From Patagioenas fasciata (lineage: Eukaryota; Chordata; Aves; Columbiformes; Columbidae), in the NCBI RefSeq assembly GCF_037038585.1, contig NC_092523.1, positions 48,191,501-48,255,500 on the forward strand: a stretch of 64,000 nucleotides of DNA. The letters are read 5' to 3'. Below the pieces are notes generated by a model, which saw nothing but the letters and a program-made list of their open reading frames with translations, was not told the DNA's origin and made no database searches. This document shows, in pieces, positions 27,601-39,100 of this stretch (within the stretch, counting starts at the first letter, position 1; every line of letters begins with the position of its first letter). The position numbers and the translations under genes are program-made.

Positions 27601-29760
27601 CATGTTAATAAATATCAACTTATTTTAATAAATTTGTTTACATTTCAAGTAAACCAACAAACATTGATAAAATTCACTTTATCTCAAAATCACGGAATCA
27701 AACATTCTGTGAAAACAATCACAGCTTACTGTTTGACATTAATTCAACTTAGATAAAATAGTATCTGGAATGATTCTACTGATTTCTGCAACTCACTGGT
27801 AAAAAAAACCTGCTCAAGTAGTAAACCAAAACAATTATTAATATTTAACCTTCATCTTAAAATACTTTTTGAAGTTAACAAAAATAAACAAGTCTGTACT
27901 TAAACGATGTAAAATTACAACAGCTCTTCACTTATGAAACCTGTAGTACAATCTTTACCAAATAAAGTTTTTCCTTGGACTGTAAGGCTGGTTACAGACC
28001 TGTAAATAAAAGACTAGTGACAGAGTCTATGATACTGCCAGCATCCCCAGGGGAGATCTGCTGAGCTAGACTCAAATTTTATAATAGAAACCTGCACTCG
28101 GAGAGAAAGAAAAAAAAAAAAGTAAATTACCATATTTCTTCAGAAAAGAGGATACTGTGGCTGCTACAGTGAAAACAGAATATAATTAACCATTTGTACA
28201 AAATATGGACAGATAAATTGTGCTTTCAGAGTAAGCACATCAGATATTTGGATTTTAACCTTCTGAAAATACATCAAGTATTATTAAGAAAGAAAGGAAA
28301 CTGTAAAGTCCAACAAAACTGTGTAAGTATTTACTTTCAGGAAAAAATGAACATAGTTCTCAAGCAGTTGTGACTGTCCAGATCTGTGACTCTGACAAGA
28401 AAACTGCTTCCTTCCTACATGTGAAGCAACTGAGAATTGACCAATACTTCTCTCTCTTACATGAATTTAAGGTTTTCACATTTCCATTGATGCAATTTAA
28501 CAGTCAGAAGAGCGTGGAAAGATGTGAGGAGTTTTATTAACCAAGCAGTAAATATTCTTAACAAAGCTTTATTATGAGCTGGTTATTTTGTTTCCTGAAG
28601 GTAAGCGGCAGAAAGAATGAATAAATTAGGACACAGGGATAGCAAACTAACTTTTTTTTTTTCTAACAGCAACCAAAAAATGTCATTCCACTTTTCAGAA
28701 CAAGCCATTCTAATGTAAAGCTGATCACATGAATGCTTTACTTCATAACAGCCCATGGAGACAAAGCAAATCAACACTTTTGAGTATCTAGAGCCTAGAA
28801 AGAAAGCAGAAGTTGTTGTTAATAATTAGATACGGCCTTTACTAATAAAATTACATTAATCTTCCAGTGTTAGATTTTGAGATAAAGGCATAGCTTCACA
28901 GTGGCAGAGGTAGAATAAGGTACCAGAAATAGTTGAGCACATATTTAACTATGAACTAGAAGCTGTGTCTTTTGTTTTATGTAACAACCGCATGGCACAA
29001 AATTTTGATGATCTGGCATGTTTTGAACTTACTTTTACTTCACTCATTAAGACCAAATGGCTGACAGTGTCTCAAAGTGAACATAAATGAAGTGGAGGAA
29101 TAGGAGATATGATCCTCAAAGTGAAAATCTGAAGAACCTTCTAGGTATTGTTAAAAAAACCTACTATCATACTGCATTAATGGAATTTGTACTCAATACA
29201 CAGCTCTTCCATTTGACATGGAAGCAGACAAATTATCCCTTAGAGGAAAACAAACAGACAAACAAAACAAACCCACAAAAAAATCCAGAGAAATCAAAAC
29301 CACAAAAAATCCCACCACAACCAAACAATACTACTTCTCTACTGCTTTAGAACTGATAAACATGCTCCCATTTCTTCCAGACTTCATAAAAAAAAACCAC
29401 AAAAAAAATTACCAGCAGGAACCCTTAGAAGAGTGCCTTATGGGGAAAGGCCAGCCTGACCACTTGCTATTTCAGTTCTTCTAGCCATGTCTTATTTGTG
29501 TGCAATGAATAATCAGATGCTAGATATCATCAGAGTAGAGCACAGTGAATAAACACCATCCACAGGCTGGGGTGGAACAGCAGCACGCAGGCTCAGTCGA
29601 TCTTTGTGTGTGTTTAAATTACATGTTCTTAAAAGCTTAACACTTTGCCTGGATTCTGCACATCAACCTTATTCTTAGAAACATTGCAAACAACAACAAA
29701 AACAACAAACAATAATCAGTATAAAAAAATGCTGTAACACAGGCTTCAAAGGGCAAAGAG
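27601..29760. other. AT-rich sequence downstream of ERI1
   Basis: This tract is AT-rich on both strands, with several possible poly(A) hexamers on the ERI1 strand (28568-28573, 28533-28538). It may be intergenic, or part of a long alternative ERI1 3' UTR. Sequence alone does not decide. Confidence 0.5.
29246..29333 (+). repeat. A/C-rich low-complexity tract
   Basis: The sequence consists largely of A and C, with CAAACAGACAAACAAAACAA-type words followed by CCACAAAAAATCCCACCACA-type words. It lies downstream of the ERI1 3' end. On the gene strand it is G/T-rich. Confidence 0.7.
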
Positions 29761-29774
29761 CTTCCACACTCCTC

Positions 29775-29780
29775 TTTATT
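29775..29780 (-). promoter_or_regulatory. ERI1: Candidate ERI1 poly(A) signal AATAAA
   Basis: TTTATT on the plus strand reads AATAAA on the gene strand, 138 nt after the stop codon. The sequence beyond it contains GAGTGTGG, a weak GU-rich element. It would give a very short 3' UTR. Further AATAAA hexamers on the same strand at 28568-28573 and 28533-28538 could be used instead for a longer form. Confidence 0.4.
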
Positions 29781-29917
29781 TCAACAGAGATGATTAGTTA
29801 AGGTGCTTTTGGATTCTGCACTGCAGACAGGTTGGCTGATGCAGCTGTTTAATAAGCTCTTAACAGTCTTTAGCAGATATCTGAGAAGAGTTCCTAAGGC
29901 ATAACAACCCCAAACTA

Positions 29918-30160
29918 CTAGTTTCTGTAGCGGGGCATCTGTGGAGCCGGGGCTCCCTCTAACGGGGCTGTGGAGGAGACTGTCATCAGCTGTCCAGCAT
30001 GCATTTGCTCATTCACCCGCAGCTCGCAGCCATCCTGCAGCATCCGTATGGCTATCCGTGCTATGTTTTTAGAGTCATCAAGTCCACTGTGAGGTCTCCC
30101 GTCGTAATTCATACCCAACTGTTCAAGCATGATCGTCAGCTTGGTCTGGTTCCTAGGAAC
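29918..30160 (-). CDS. ERI1: ERI1 coding exon 7 (motif III, stop codon)
   Basis: This exon encodes residues 259-338 followed by TAG at 29920-29918; a second in-frame TAG lies at once downstream. VPRNQTKLTIMLEQLGMNYD leads to the motif III block GRPHSGLDDSKNIARIA with H282 and D287, then GCELRVNEQMHAGQL and a short variable Pro/Ala-rich tail ending PRYRN. The acceptor is CTCCATCAG|GTTCCT. Human has HCGLDD here where this copy has HSGLDD; the catalytic His and Asp are kept. Confidence 0.97.
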   Translation of the reverse strand, partial: VPRNQTKLTIMLEQLGMNYDGRPHSGLDDSKNIARIAIRMLQDGCELRVNEQMHAGQLMTVSSTAPLEGAPAPQMPRYRN

Positions 30161-33100
30161 CTGATGGAGAAAGTGAACCACATTGAAGAATTTGGTTCTG
30201 TACCAAGTCTTTAACAGTGCAGCAGAAACATATGCAGATTTTTAAGTCTACTTAAGTCACATGCTACTTTCATGTTGCTTTTTGTCAGATCACTAACAAT
30301 TTAACTTCAAAGCACCTCGCTGAGACAGGCACTCTCATTTTTACAGAGAAGACATAGTCAGCAAGAGCTTGTCTAGACTTTGGATAATCTCAAGAGCCTC
30401 TCACCATTACCTGCACCAGCTCAAGATGTGCCAGCGCTGGCAACACTGGAAGCCATGGCCTAGTTACATTTAACAAGTCTTACAGAAAAGGAATTACCAC
30501 CCAAAGTGGCATTGCAGAGGGAATCAGATTTTGGTTCTCCTTTTAAATACTAAGCAATTAAAGAAACACCAGGCTCCCAGTTCTCACCGACATCAAGCTT
30601 CTGAATGCTTTCAAGCACCACAAGAACAGAACAGCAACACATACAGCATGAACAGACAAGGAAGCTTAACCCATGCAAAGTGCTACACCAGCAAAAGCCC
30701 CAAGTCCTCTCTTGATTGACAACTAACTATACATTCATGCTTTGGAAAGGTCAAAGAAAAAAAGAGGTTACATTTAGTACAGAAACGCCCTTCAAGACAA
30801 GATTGTCAGCTATGCTGAAATCACATTCAAACAAATGGTTCTGTGTAGACTGACTAGGGATTCGCTAGAATCTCCGATAACCCATTTTATGGTAACCTGA
30901 CAGTGAAAGAAAGCAGGAATAAGGTCCAGCACTGATCTTGGTACCACTTTTCTCTTGCCAATTTCATTTCACTGTAGATATGTCCTAATCTTCCTTTGTC
31001 CCTACTACATTGTCAGAAGTGGAGATATCTGAGGGTAGTGGTCCAAATTAATTTTGAAATGTATTACACAAAACCAGGAAAAAATAATTGAAAAAAAAAA
31101 AATCAATACACGGTCTTTTCAGCTGAACTACTTCAAGACAAACTTGATCTAAGAACACCGGTATGACATTTTTAGATAATCCTTCATGGAGCATCTACTG
31201 ATTCTTAAAAACAAGATTAAAATAAAAACGCAGTAGATTACATGATCTTCAATTAGTAAAGTGAGATCTTGGCATGAGGTACATTTGAAAATCAGGCCCC
31301 AGGCAACTAGTTTAAGTACTATAATTTTATGCTACACAAGTAAAGATAACAAGCACAACAGGACATGCCAGACTTCTAAAACAAATTTCCTGAAAGAGAA
31401 ACAACAGTCTGTACAAACCTTATAGAAGTTCCCGTATGATTTGCGAATATTGATCCACTTTTTGGCAAAAGAAGGGTATTTGATACGGCTAATACGGCAC
31501 TGGATGTTCAAAAATTTACTCATATCCCAAGACCTTAAAAAGTCAAAAACATTAGTAAAACATAACTCACATGTCCTGTGTGTATATATTGCACAGCTGT
31601 AGCACAAAAAACCTCTATTTTCTCTGGTGGTCAGTAGAAGGAAAACAGTTTAGGAAAAGCTATTTTACTATAATCATGGTAAAGAATTTTTTAATATGAA
31701 TTTGTTAATCATGGGGAAAACAAATAATGACATGAACAAGATTTTCACTAGGATGGTTTCAGGTACAGGATGGTTAAAACACAAAAGAGCATGCCAGCTT
31801 CTCCACCTACATCTACTCCAAAAACTGCCAATAAACTAGATGTTTACACAGCCCTTGGGGAAGCAGGTGAAACCTTACATTTTCCTGATTACTTGGGTAT
31901 GCATCCATCTCTGTACTTAACATAGGTTACTAAAACAAGACTGCACTTAGTTTCAGGAGAATCAGACTTTTATGGAAAGAAGATGAAACTATAATCCTTG
32001 CATTTCTAGCAGCCTTCCTGAAGGGAACCACTCCAACAAGTCTGTATGCTTCAAGCTAAAATAAAGCCTTTTTCCCCCTCTCTTGCACCTAACTACACAA
32101 TCTCACCTATATGACAGAGAGATTTCACTGCACCTATTTTCTTTGAGGGATTTCACTGAGGGAATTCCTGTGGAATGGAATTCCAGGCACATTCTAGGCT
32201 GAATATTATAACCAGTCTTGCAGTAGTTTTGTTCTCTTTATTTTTTTTAAGGTGTACACATATCTAAACCATACACATCGAGTCTTGTGTGGCAGGTTTT
32301 AAACGGCTTCACTGTTCACACTGGACACAACCACATTTCAATTATATGGGTTCTTCAGCAGAAAAGATCTATAATTCAAAGTCACTGTCTGAATCTTCAG
32401 GTATTTTGAGAAAAAAGTCTCATGGCCAAAGAAAACCTCTCACTTTGTAAGTTGGATTAGTTTAAAAAAAGCTTTTTTTAATGTGTCAATTCATCTCCTA
32501 TGACACATTATTTTCCAAACCACTCCTATTATAGACTAGAATATTTATCTGTGTTTTACTTGACAGAAGCGTCAGGAAGTCATACTAAGATCCCCTATGC
32601 TCTTTTTTCATAAACTCCAGTTTTGTCACACAGTCATTGTAACAGAGTGGCACATAATTGCCTTTTTAGTCCAGCCCAGAAGACGACTTAGTCCAGGCAA
32701 ACAACAGGCATAGCAACAGGAACATGCACCATTCACCTCAGCACGGACAATGTCAAATACTCCCTGTGCTACTTAAATCCCTCATTCCAAAAGAAGGAGT
32801 AAAGTGGGCACGTTAACAGAAAAGTAACGTTTCACAGCTAAAAAGCAAGCATCACCTACAGAAAAAATCTCCAGCCAGTGCTATATAAGATAAGGCTCAA
32901 ATATTATCTTTCCTCTTACAACAAAGCTAAGATCGTAAGAACAATGTTGCATCACAGACATATCTAGATCTCAAAAACTGTTCACTTTGCAGTCATTAGG
33001 GGACTTGATTTTCCACACAGACCTTGTCACAGAGCAAGTTCAGGTAGCAGTTTGAGGACCAGTCAATCCCTCACACAGAAAGCTCGTCAGAGCTGGGACC

Positions 33101-36100
33101 CACCAGAGCTACAGTCCTCCGAGCCCAAGCAGAGAGCTTTCTGTGCCACCCAGTTCTCCTCGTTCGATAAACAGCATAATCCATTATTGCTTTCTGGCAA
33201 AATATGCAGGATGTATTAACAGTAACAACACACAGATGCTACAACACAACCACCACCAATCCCTAAAACCTCAGACTCAGGAGACCATGGGAGTTGCTTA
33301 GAGCTGAAATTGCACAATGTTATTTTCAAGCATTATGTACTTAAAAACTAGACATAAACAGAGAATTACAACAATAGAAAAGAATAAAAAGTCTATTCAG
33401 CATCATTTAGGTGCACACAGAAAGCAAGGAAAGAAACAGTGCCATCTAATGGATTTAAGTTTCATTTCAAACTGCTTAGTTCAGCTTTTCTGATATTCCC
33501 AAAAGCTAAAATTATAATAAAATGGCAAAACGGCAGTGTCATGATCGACCTTTAACAATACTCTCACAAAGATTAAAGTTTTGCAGTTTTAGATTGTGCT
33601 GAAGCTTACATAAGGACATACCCATCTGTCAACATGGAATAGGTATACTTTGTTCCCAGTTCCCACTGTCTCATCCACTCTATGACATTCTGCAGAACTT
33701 GAGGAAATGTATCAGCTTTATCAACAACTTCCTAAAAGAACGAGAAAAAAAGAAAAAAGGCAAGGAACACTTTTTCAGAAAAAAAAAAATAAACAGCACG
33801 AAGTGTAAGAATTACATTGTATATAGGTATTTACTATGTCACTCATTTGCTAAGCTGGCTTCACAAACATCTTCAGAAAGTAGATCACACATTAAAGCAA
33901 GCAGACAATTGGACAGAGTTTTATAAACTAAAAAAAATTACCACAAAAGCACCAATGGTATCTGTAAGATAACAAGGTTAGTCAGCTGTTGAACTTCGAT
34001 TAAAACCTAAGAGCTTGTTGCCCAAGGCTCCTCCTGGTCAAGTCACTTGATCGCAAGCTATTGCCGTCGTAAGACTCTAAATCCCTTAGAATAAGAATCT
34101 TAGAAGAGGAACCAATGCAATTTAAAAGGTGCTTTCCTCTGCTAAAGATTAAGTTTCTACACATGCATTACAAAGTGAATGCTCTTCCCTACAGCTCCTT
34201 ACAAACACCTGGATGATCAACTCAGTGAAATCAGTTATGTGATGACTGGGAAAGGGCAAAAGTCAATAACTAAGAGAATAAGCCTTACAGAAAAATTACC
34301 ATGAAGGATTACCAGTCTGAAAACATTAATGCCCTGTCTCTTTTTCCATATCTTTTCCTGAAGAAACAAAAGTGCAAATTACCTGGGTGATTCCCGTCAG
34401 ATTGATGCAGAAGTTTGAAAGTTTTGGATTAATTTCTGGTTTGACGTATTGCTGAAAGGTATCCTCCTGTAATAAGAGAACCAGGCACTCAGCAGCAGCA
34501 CGCTATGTAGCCCACAAGGCACCTTCTTTGGCTTGCCAACAGCTGAAAGGCAACAGTGGCTACTTGTCCTGCTGGAGGCAAAAACGGGTGTGCACCTCCC
34601 CAGCCAATATGAGCCTCCTGACCGCCCATCATGAGATTCTCAATGGGATGGCTGGCTGGCTTTCCAATGGGAACATGTCCTTCCTCTCAGCCAGCCAGCA
34701 CCAAAGAGCAGGGATGTGAATAGAAGAGGGGAGAAGGACCAACTGCAATTAAGGGGAAGATTTGGGAAAAGGAGAGCATGAGTAAGGAAGAGGAGAGGCA
34801 TGAGCACAGTCTGATGTTTTCTGGGTGGCATCTCTAAAGACTCACCTGTCACACAAGGCAGGCAACTGGCTGCATATCTCAGAGGCTGCGTGCAAGTTGT
34901 ACACCTCTGTGTGCCAGCCCATCACAGTTAAACATTGACCTCACTCCAGGAAATCAAGCAGTACAAGAGGGAAGACTGCGTGCAAGTTTCAAAGAAAAAA
35001 AAAAGCCTCAGATCCCTGCTGCTATACAAAACACTTTGGAAAGAGGAAAAAAACCACACAGTTTCCTACTACTCTAAGGGTAATAAAATAACCTTGTTAA
35101 TCTGCACAATTCTTTTTCTGCAGTTAGTCACACATGCAGCCACAATCCAATGCAGCATCACAGTGATTACTGGAAATCCTCCTCCCTTTAGAAGTTCCTA
35201 ATAAATGAACCATTAGTCAGAGGAGTGTGCACTTCCTCCATTTCACTGAGTCACTCAGTTTCAGTTAGACAGCAAGGAGTTGTTCCTAATAAAGCGGCAC
35301 TGGGACAGAGCACTTGAGGCTGCCAAATGCTTACAAAATATGTTTAAAATCAGGTTATACAGCTGTCAATCTGTCGGGTACATTGTGGAAATAGTCTAGC
35401 CCACCAAGAAGCAGAGTTCACTCAAACCCACTTTCTAGAACTTGGCATAAGTCTCTTCTAGATTCCCTCACACAGGACCACAGAATTTTTTAATTTCGTT
35501 TACAATGAATCCCTTGAGCCCTAAAAATAGCTTTGTGGATCTTAAAGCAGGGGAAGAGGTGGTGTGGGGGTATGGAGGACTGAGAAAGGCCCTCATATCA
35601 GTAGAGGGAGTCAACAGCGGGACCATGATCTATTCCAGATGCTTTAAGAATAGAAAGTTTTGTTTCTATGTAAGAGGCACAGAAGCTAGGTCTTAATTAA
35701 AAAATATGCTATTTTAAATGAAGCTCAGCATAATCTAAACCTTCTGAATCAAAGAAGTTACATTGGAAAACGGCATACCGACACAGTAATTAGATCACTT
35801 ACTATTTCTAGGCTACGTGTGTTTAGTAAGACAACAGGAAACTCAATTATTTCATGTACGAATTCAGGTGGGTTTCCTTCTTCACATGTTGCTTCGAAGT
35901 CAACAACACAGATGTAGTCATAGTAGCTCTCTCCATTAATGGGTTCCTTCTGCATCAGCTTCTGTTTCTTGCAATAGTTTTTCAGTCTCTTTCTCAGCAC
36001 GTCTTTCACTCCCCTAAAGAGATAAGGAAAGTGACAAAGGTCTCACTCTCAGTTAATTATTTCACCATTGTAGAACTGAAGCTATATTTAACATCTGGAA

Positions 36101-39100
36101 GTTCATTAACTTCACTTTGAACATCAGCACTTACAAATCTGGAATTCAACTTCATCACACAGTTAACGCTGCATTATCTGGGATAGTACAGATGCTGCGA
36201 TAACCCCTGACAACTAAAACATGTAGATAATACCAGTGTTTGAAGACAGACTGAGAAGCACAGTGCAGAGACACTCTGCAATCACGTCCAGTTCTGCAAG
36301 ACTCAGTAGCCGAAGCCTTCGCAAAGCCCAAGTCTTTGTAGGTTGCTCCTGGATGACCTCTGGCCCTGGAGACAGAACTGCTTCACCCCATTCCCCTGTG
36401 CCCTCTGCCTGAAGCAACTGATGCCCAAGGTTATTGTTGCATCAGTGGCATAGATAATGTAGAATCCAGATAAAATGCCCACATTCCAAGTTTGTCTCAA
36501 TTTAAATTTAAAATTGAGCTTAACTCAATTAAAATAAAGTATTCAAGATTTCAGTTGTCAGAAAAACTTCCTGGTCAAGATCCAGCTTCTCAGGAGGTTT
36601 GCGGCTAGCACATTAATTCACAGCAGCAAGTGATTAAAGTTACCTACTGCATCTTGTTAATACAAACAGTACAATATGCAAGTGCAACTGCCAGAACTGC
36701 CACGTACCAAACCAGAGCTGAATAAACAAGGATAATTTACTCTTCAAAGGAAGTTATCTTTAAAATTGCACATTTCAAATGAAATCACAGAAGCCGCAAG
36801 AGCTACTTGTAGCAAGTGGTGTTATCAGAAAAGCAGACAACTTATCCACAAATAAAAGTGGAATCAGACTACTAAACCTGCATTTGAGAACATCAGCCTC
36901 TTCTGCAAACACAGATAACTCTTTTTCACTCTGGTTTACTAATCTAGTTTAATTAAACTCAATTAATCTAGTTTAATTCAATTAGTTCATTCAAAGTTGA
37001 GAGAGTCTGGGAACACATGGCAGGGAAAATTACATTTTTCTTCATCAAACCTATAAAAGGTGTTGAAAAAGGAGACGATTTGCTATCAAAATTATCCCAA
37101 GGGAAAGGATGGTGTGTGGCAATCTGCTCAATTCACTACATTAGAGGTGGCACACTATTTGTTTACATGTAAGACATATTTTGATCAATTTAATTGACAA
37201 AAGAAGCCTAGTTTAACTGAAAAGTTTAAAATTTTCTGCATTTACAGCTGAATTAAAAAAAAACACAGATAGAAACTCAATAACCTAGGAGGAAACCACA
37301 AACACATAATTTACTATTTGAGTTCTGCTTTTTTTTTAAATCAGAATAACTGCTAAATAGTTGCACAAATCCAACTTGTTTTGCTAATAATTCTATCAAG
37401 TAAGAATATTTTTTTCCTCCTGAGGAGCCAAATTCATTTAACTGAGAAGGACTTAAAAAAAAACACAGCCAGAAGATCTGCAGACAGACAGGGTAGAGGA
37501 GGCAGTCTGCACTTCCCACCCACACCATTCTGTTTTTCTTTTATTCTGTTAAAATTAATCTCTGATTCTTTTTTTTTCTCCTCTGAACAGCATCTCCTCC
37601 ACAGTCATCTTCTTCTATAGAAAGACAGACTTCTCCTTTCAGACTCCATCTGACCTTTCTTATTCCCTCTTCCTCCAGAGCAGTAGCTTCTCACTTGCTA
37701 ATTCCCCACCATCACCACCACTACTGCATTACTGCTGCCAAAAGAAACAATACACTTTGTTTTTCCCAGCTGACCATCTTCTCAATATCTCAAATTAGTC
37801 TGGCCACAGCAATATCAAAGGGTTTTGCAGGTCATTGCCAATAGAACAGGAACCACCCTCTTATATACTTAGCCCTTTCCTCCTCTTCAGTGAGCACAAA
37901 TCCAGTTTATATGTTCACTTATTCACAATACTCTATCTCATTTGTTCAGATTAGCAAACTCTCCATAAAGGTTCCCGTCCTCTGCATTGACTAAATTCTG
38001 AGCCCTATCACCACAGAGGTTCTAGCCTGTATCAGATCTGTACTGGGTACAGTAAGTAAAAATATGTATATTCTGAAGCAAGTTTCTATACACTGAAGGT
38101 CTGCAATGCCACCTGAGAACCCTTGCAGCAATTCAGACCTGTCTTTCTCCCTTGACCAAAAACATGTTGAGTAATAAGTTACATGTTCTGTTGTTTCTCT
38201 GTGTTACCAGTTGAGGCAGCATACACATCTGGTAACACATCAAGCACTACCACATGTGCTAGTCTTAATACAAAAACTGCATCAAGACTGCACATAAAAC
38301 AACTGGCATTGGGTGGTGTGTCTGCTTTTCACTTTGTGGTGTGTTTTTGAACTTCAAAATAATAATCCCTTATGTCTCTACTGCCCTCAAAACACAATGA
38401 AAACATTTACAAACCAGTCTAACCTGGTTTCAAGCTTGAACTCTGCAAGTTTACTTCTGAGCTCATCTCTGGTCATTCTGTTGATGTAACCATTAGCTAA
38501 AGCAATTTCTTTGTAAACTGGATCACTGAAGTCATTTGAACTGGCGGTTGAGTTTTTCTCATTAGGTTCTTGATCACTGATCCTACAATGCTGCCTGCCC
38601 TAGAAGAAAAGAGATATTCCAAAAGTTATTTAACGAAGTCAAAACACAAAGCTAGAGCATCAAAATTTACACATCATTTTGGCACCAAAATGCAGTAAAG
38701 CATCACACCTTTTCACTGGTGATCAAACTGAGTGAACTAGCTTATAGATGGGTAAGAAAAGTGACACTGAAGCCTGCTCTGAAAGACCATTTTCCTTTTC
38801 ACTTCCACAAAAATCAACTGACAGAATAAAGGTATACTAACAAACACGTCTGAAGTCATGCCAAAGAGTAACTTGAAGAGACAAAACCTGAACGCGTTTC
38901 CCAGTTCCTACAGCAAAAAGTTACTTCTCTGGTATGAGCTTGCAACACAGTGACCAGCACTACAAGATTTCTCTCGATACCTTATTTAAGCAGAATCTAC
39001 ACTAACTGATAGAGACACACGGACAGATGTCCAGTGCTATGTAAAATAAACAAAGCAATAAATTAAGAAGAAACACTAAAGGCACTTTGACTCCGGGCGG

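Noticed and set aside
36497..36517. Imperfect AT palindrome in ERI1 intron 2
   Set aside because: AT-rich imperfect palindromes of this size are expected by chance, and there is no other sign of function.
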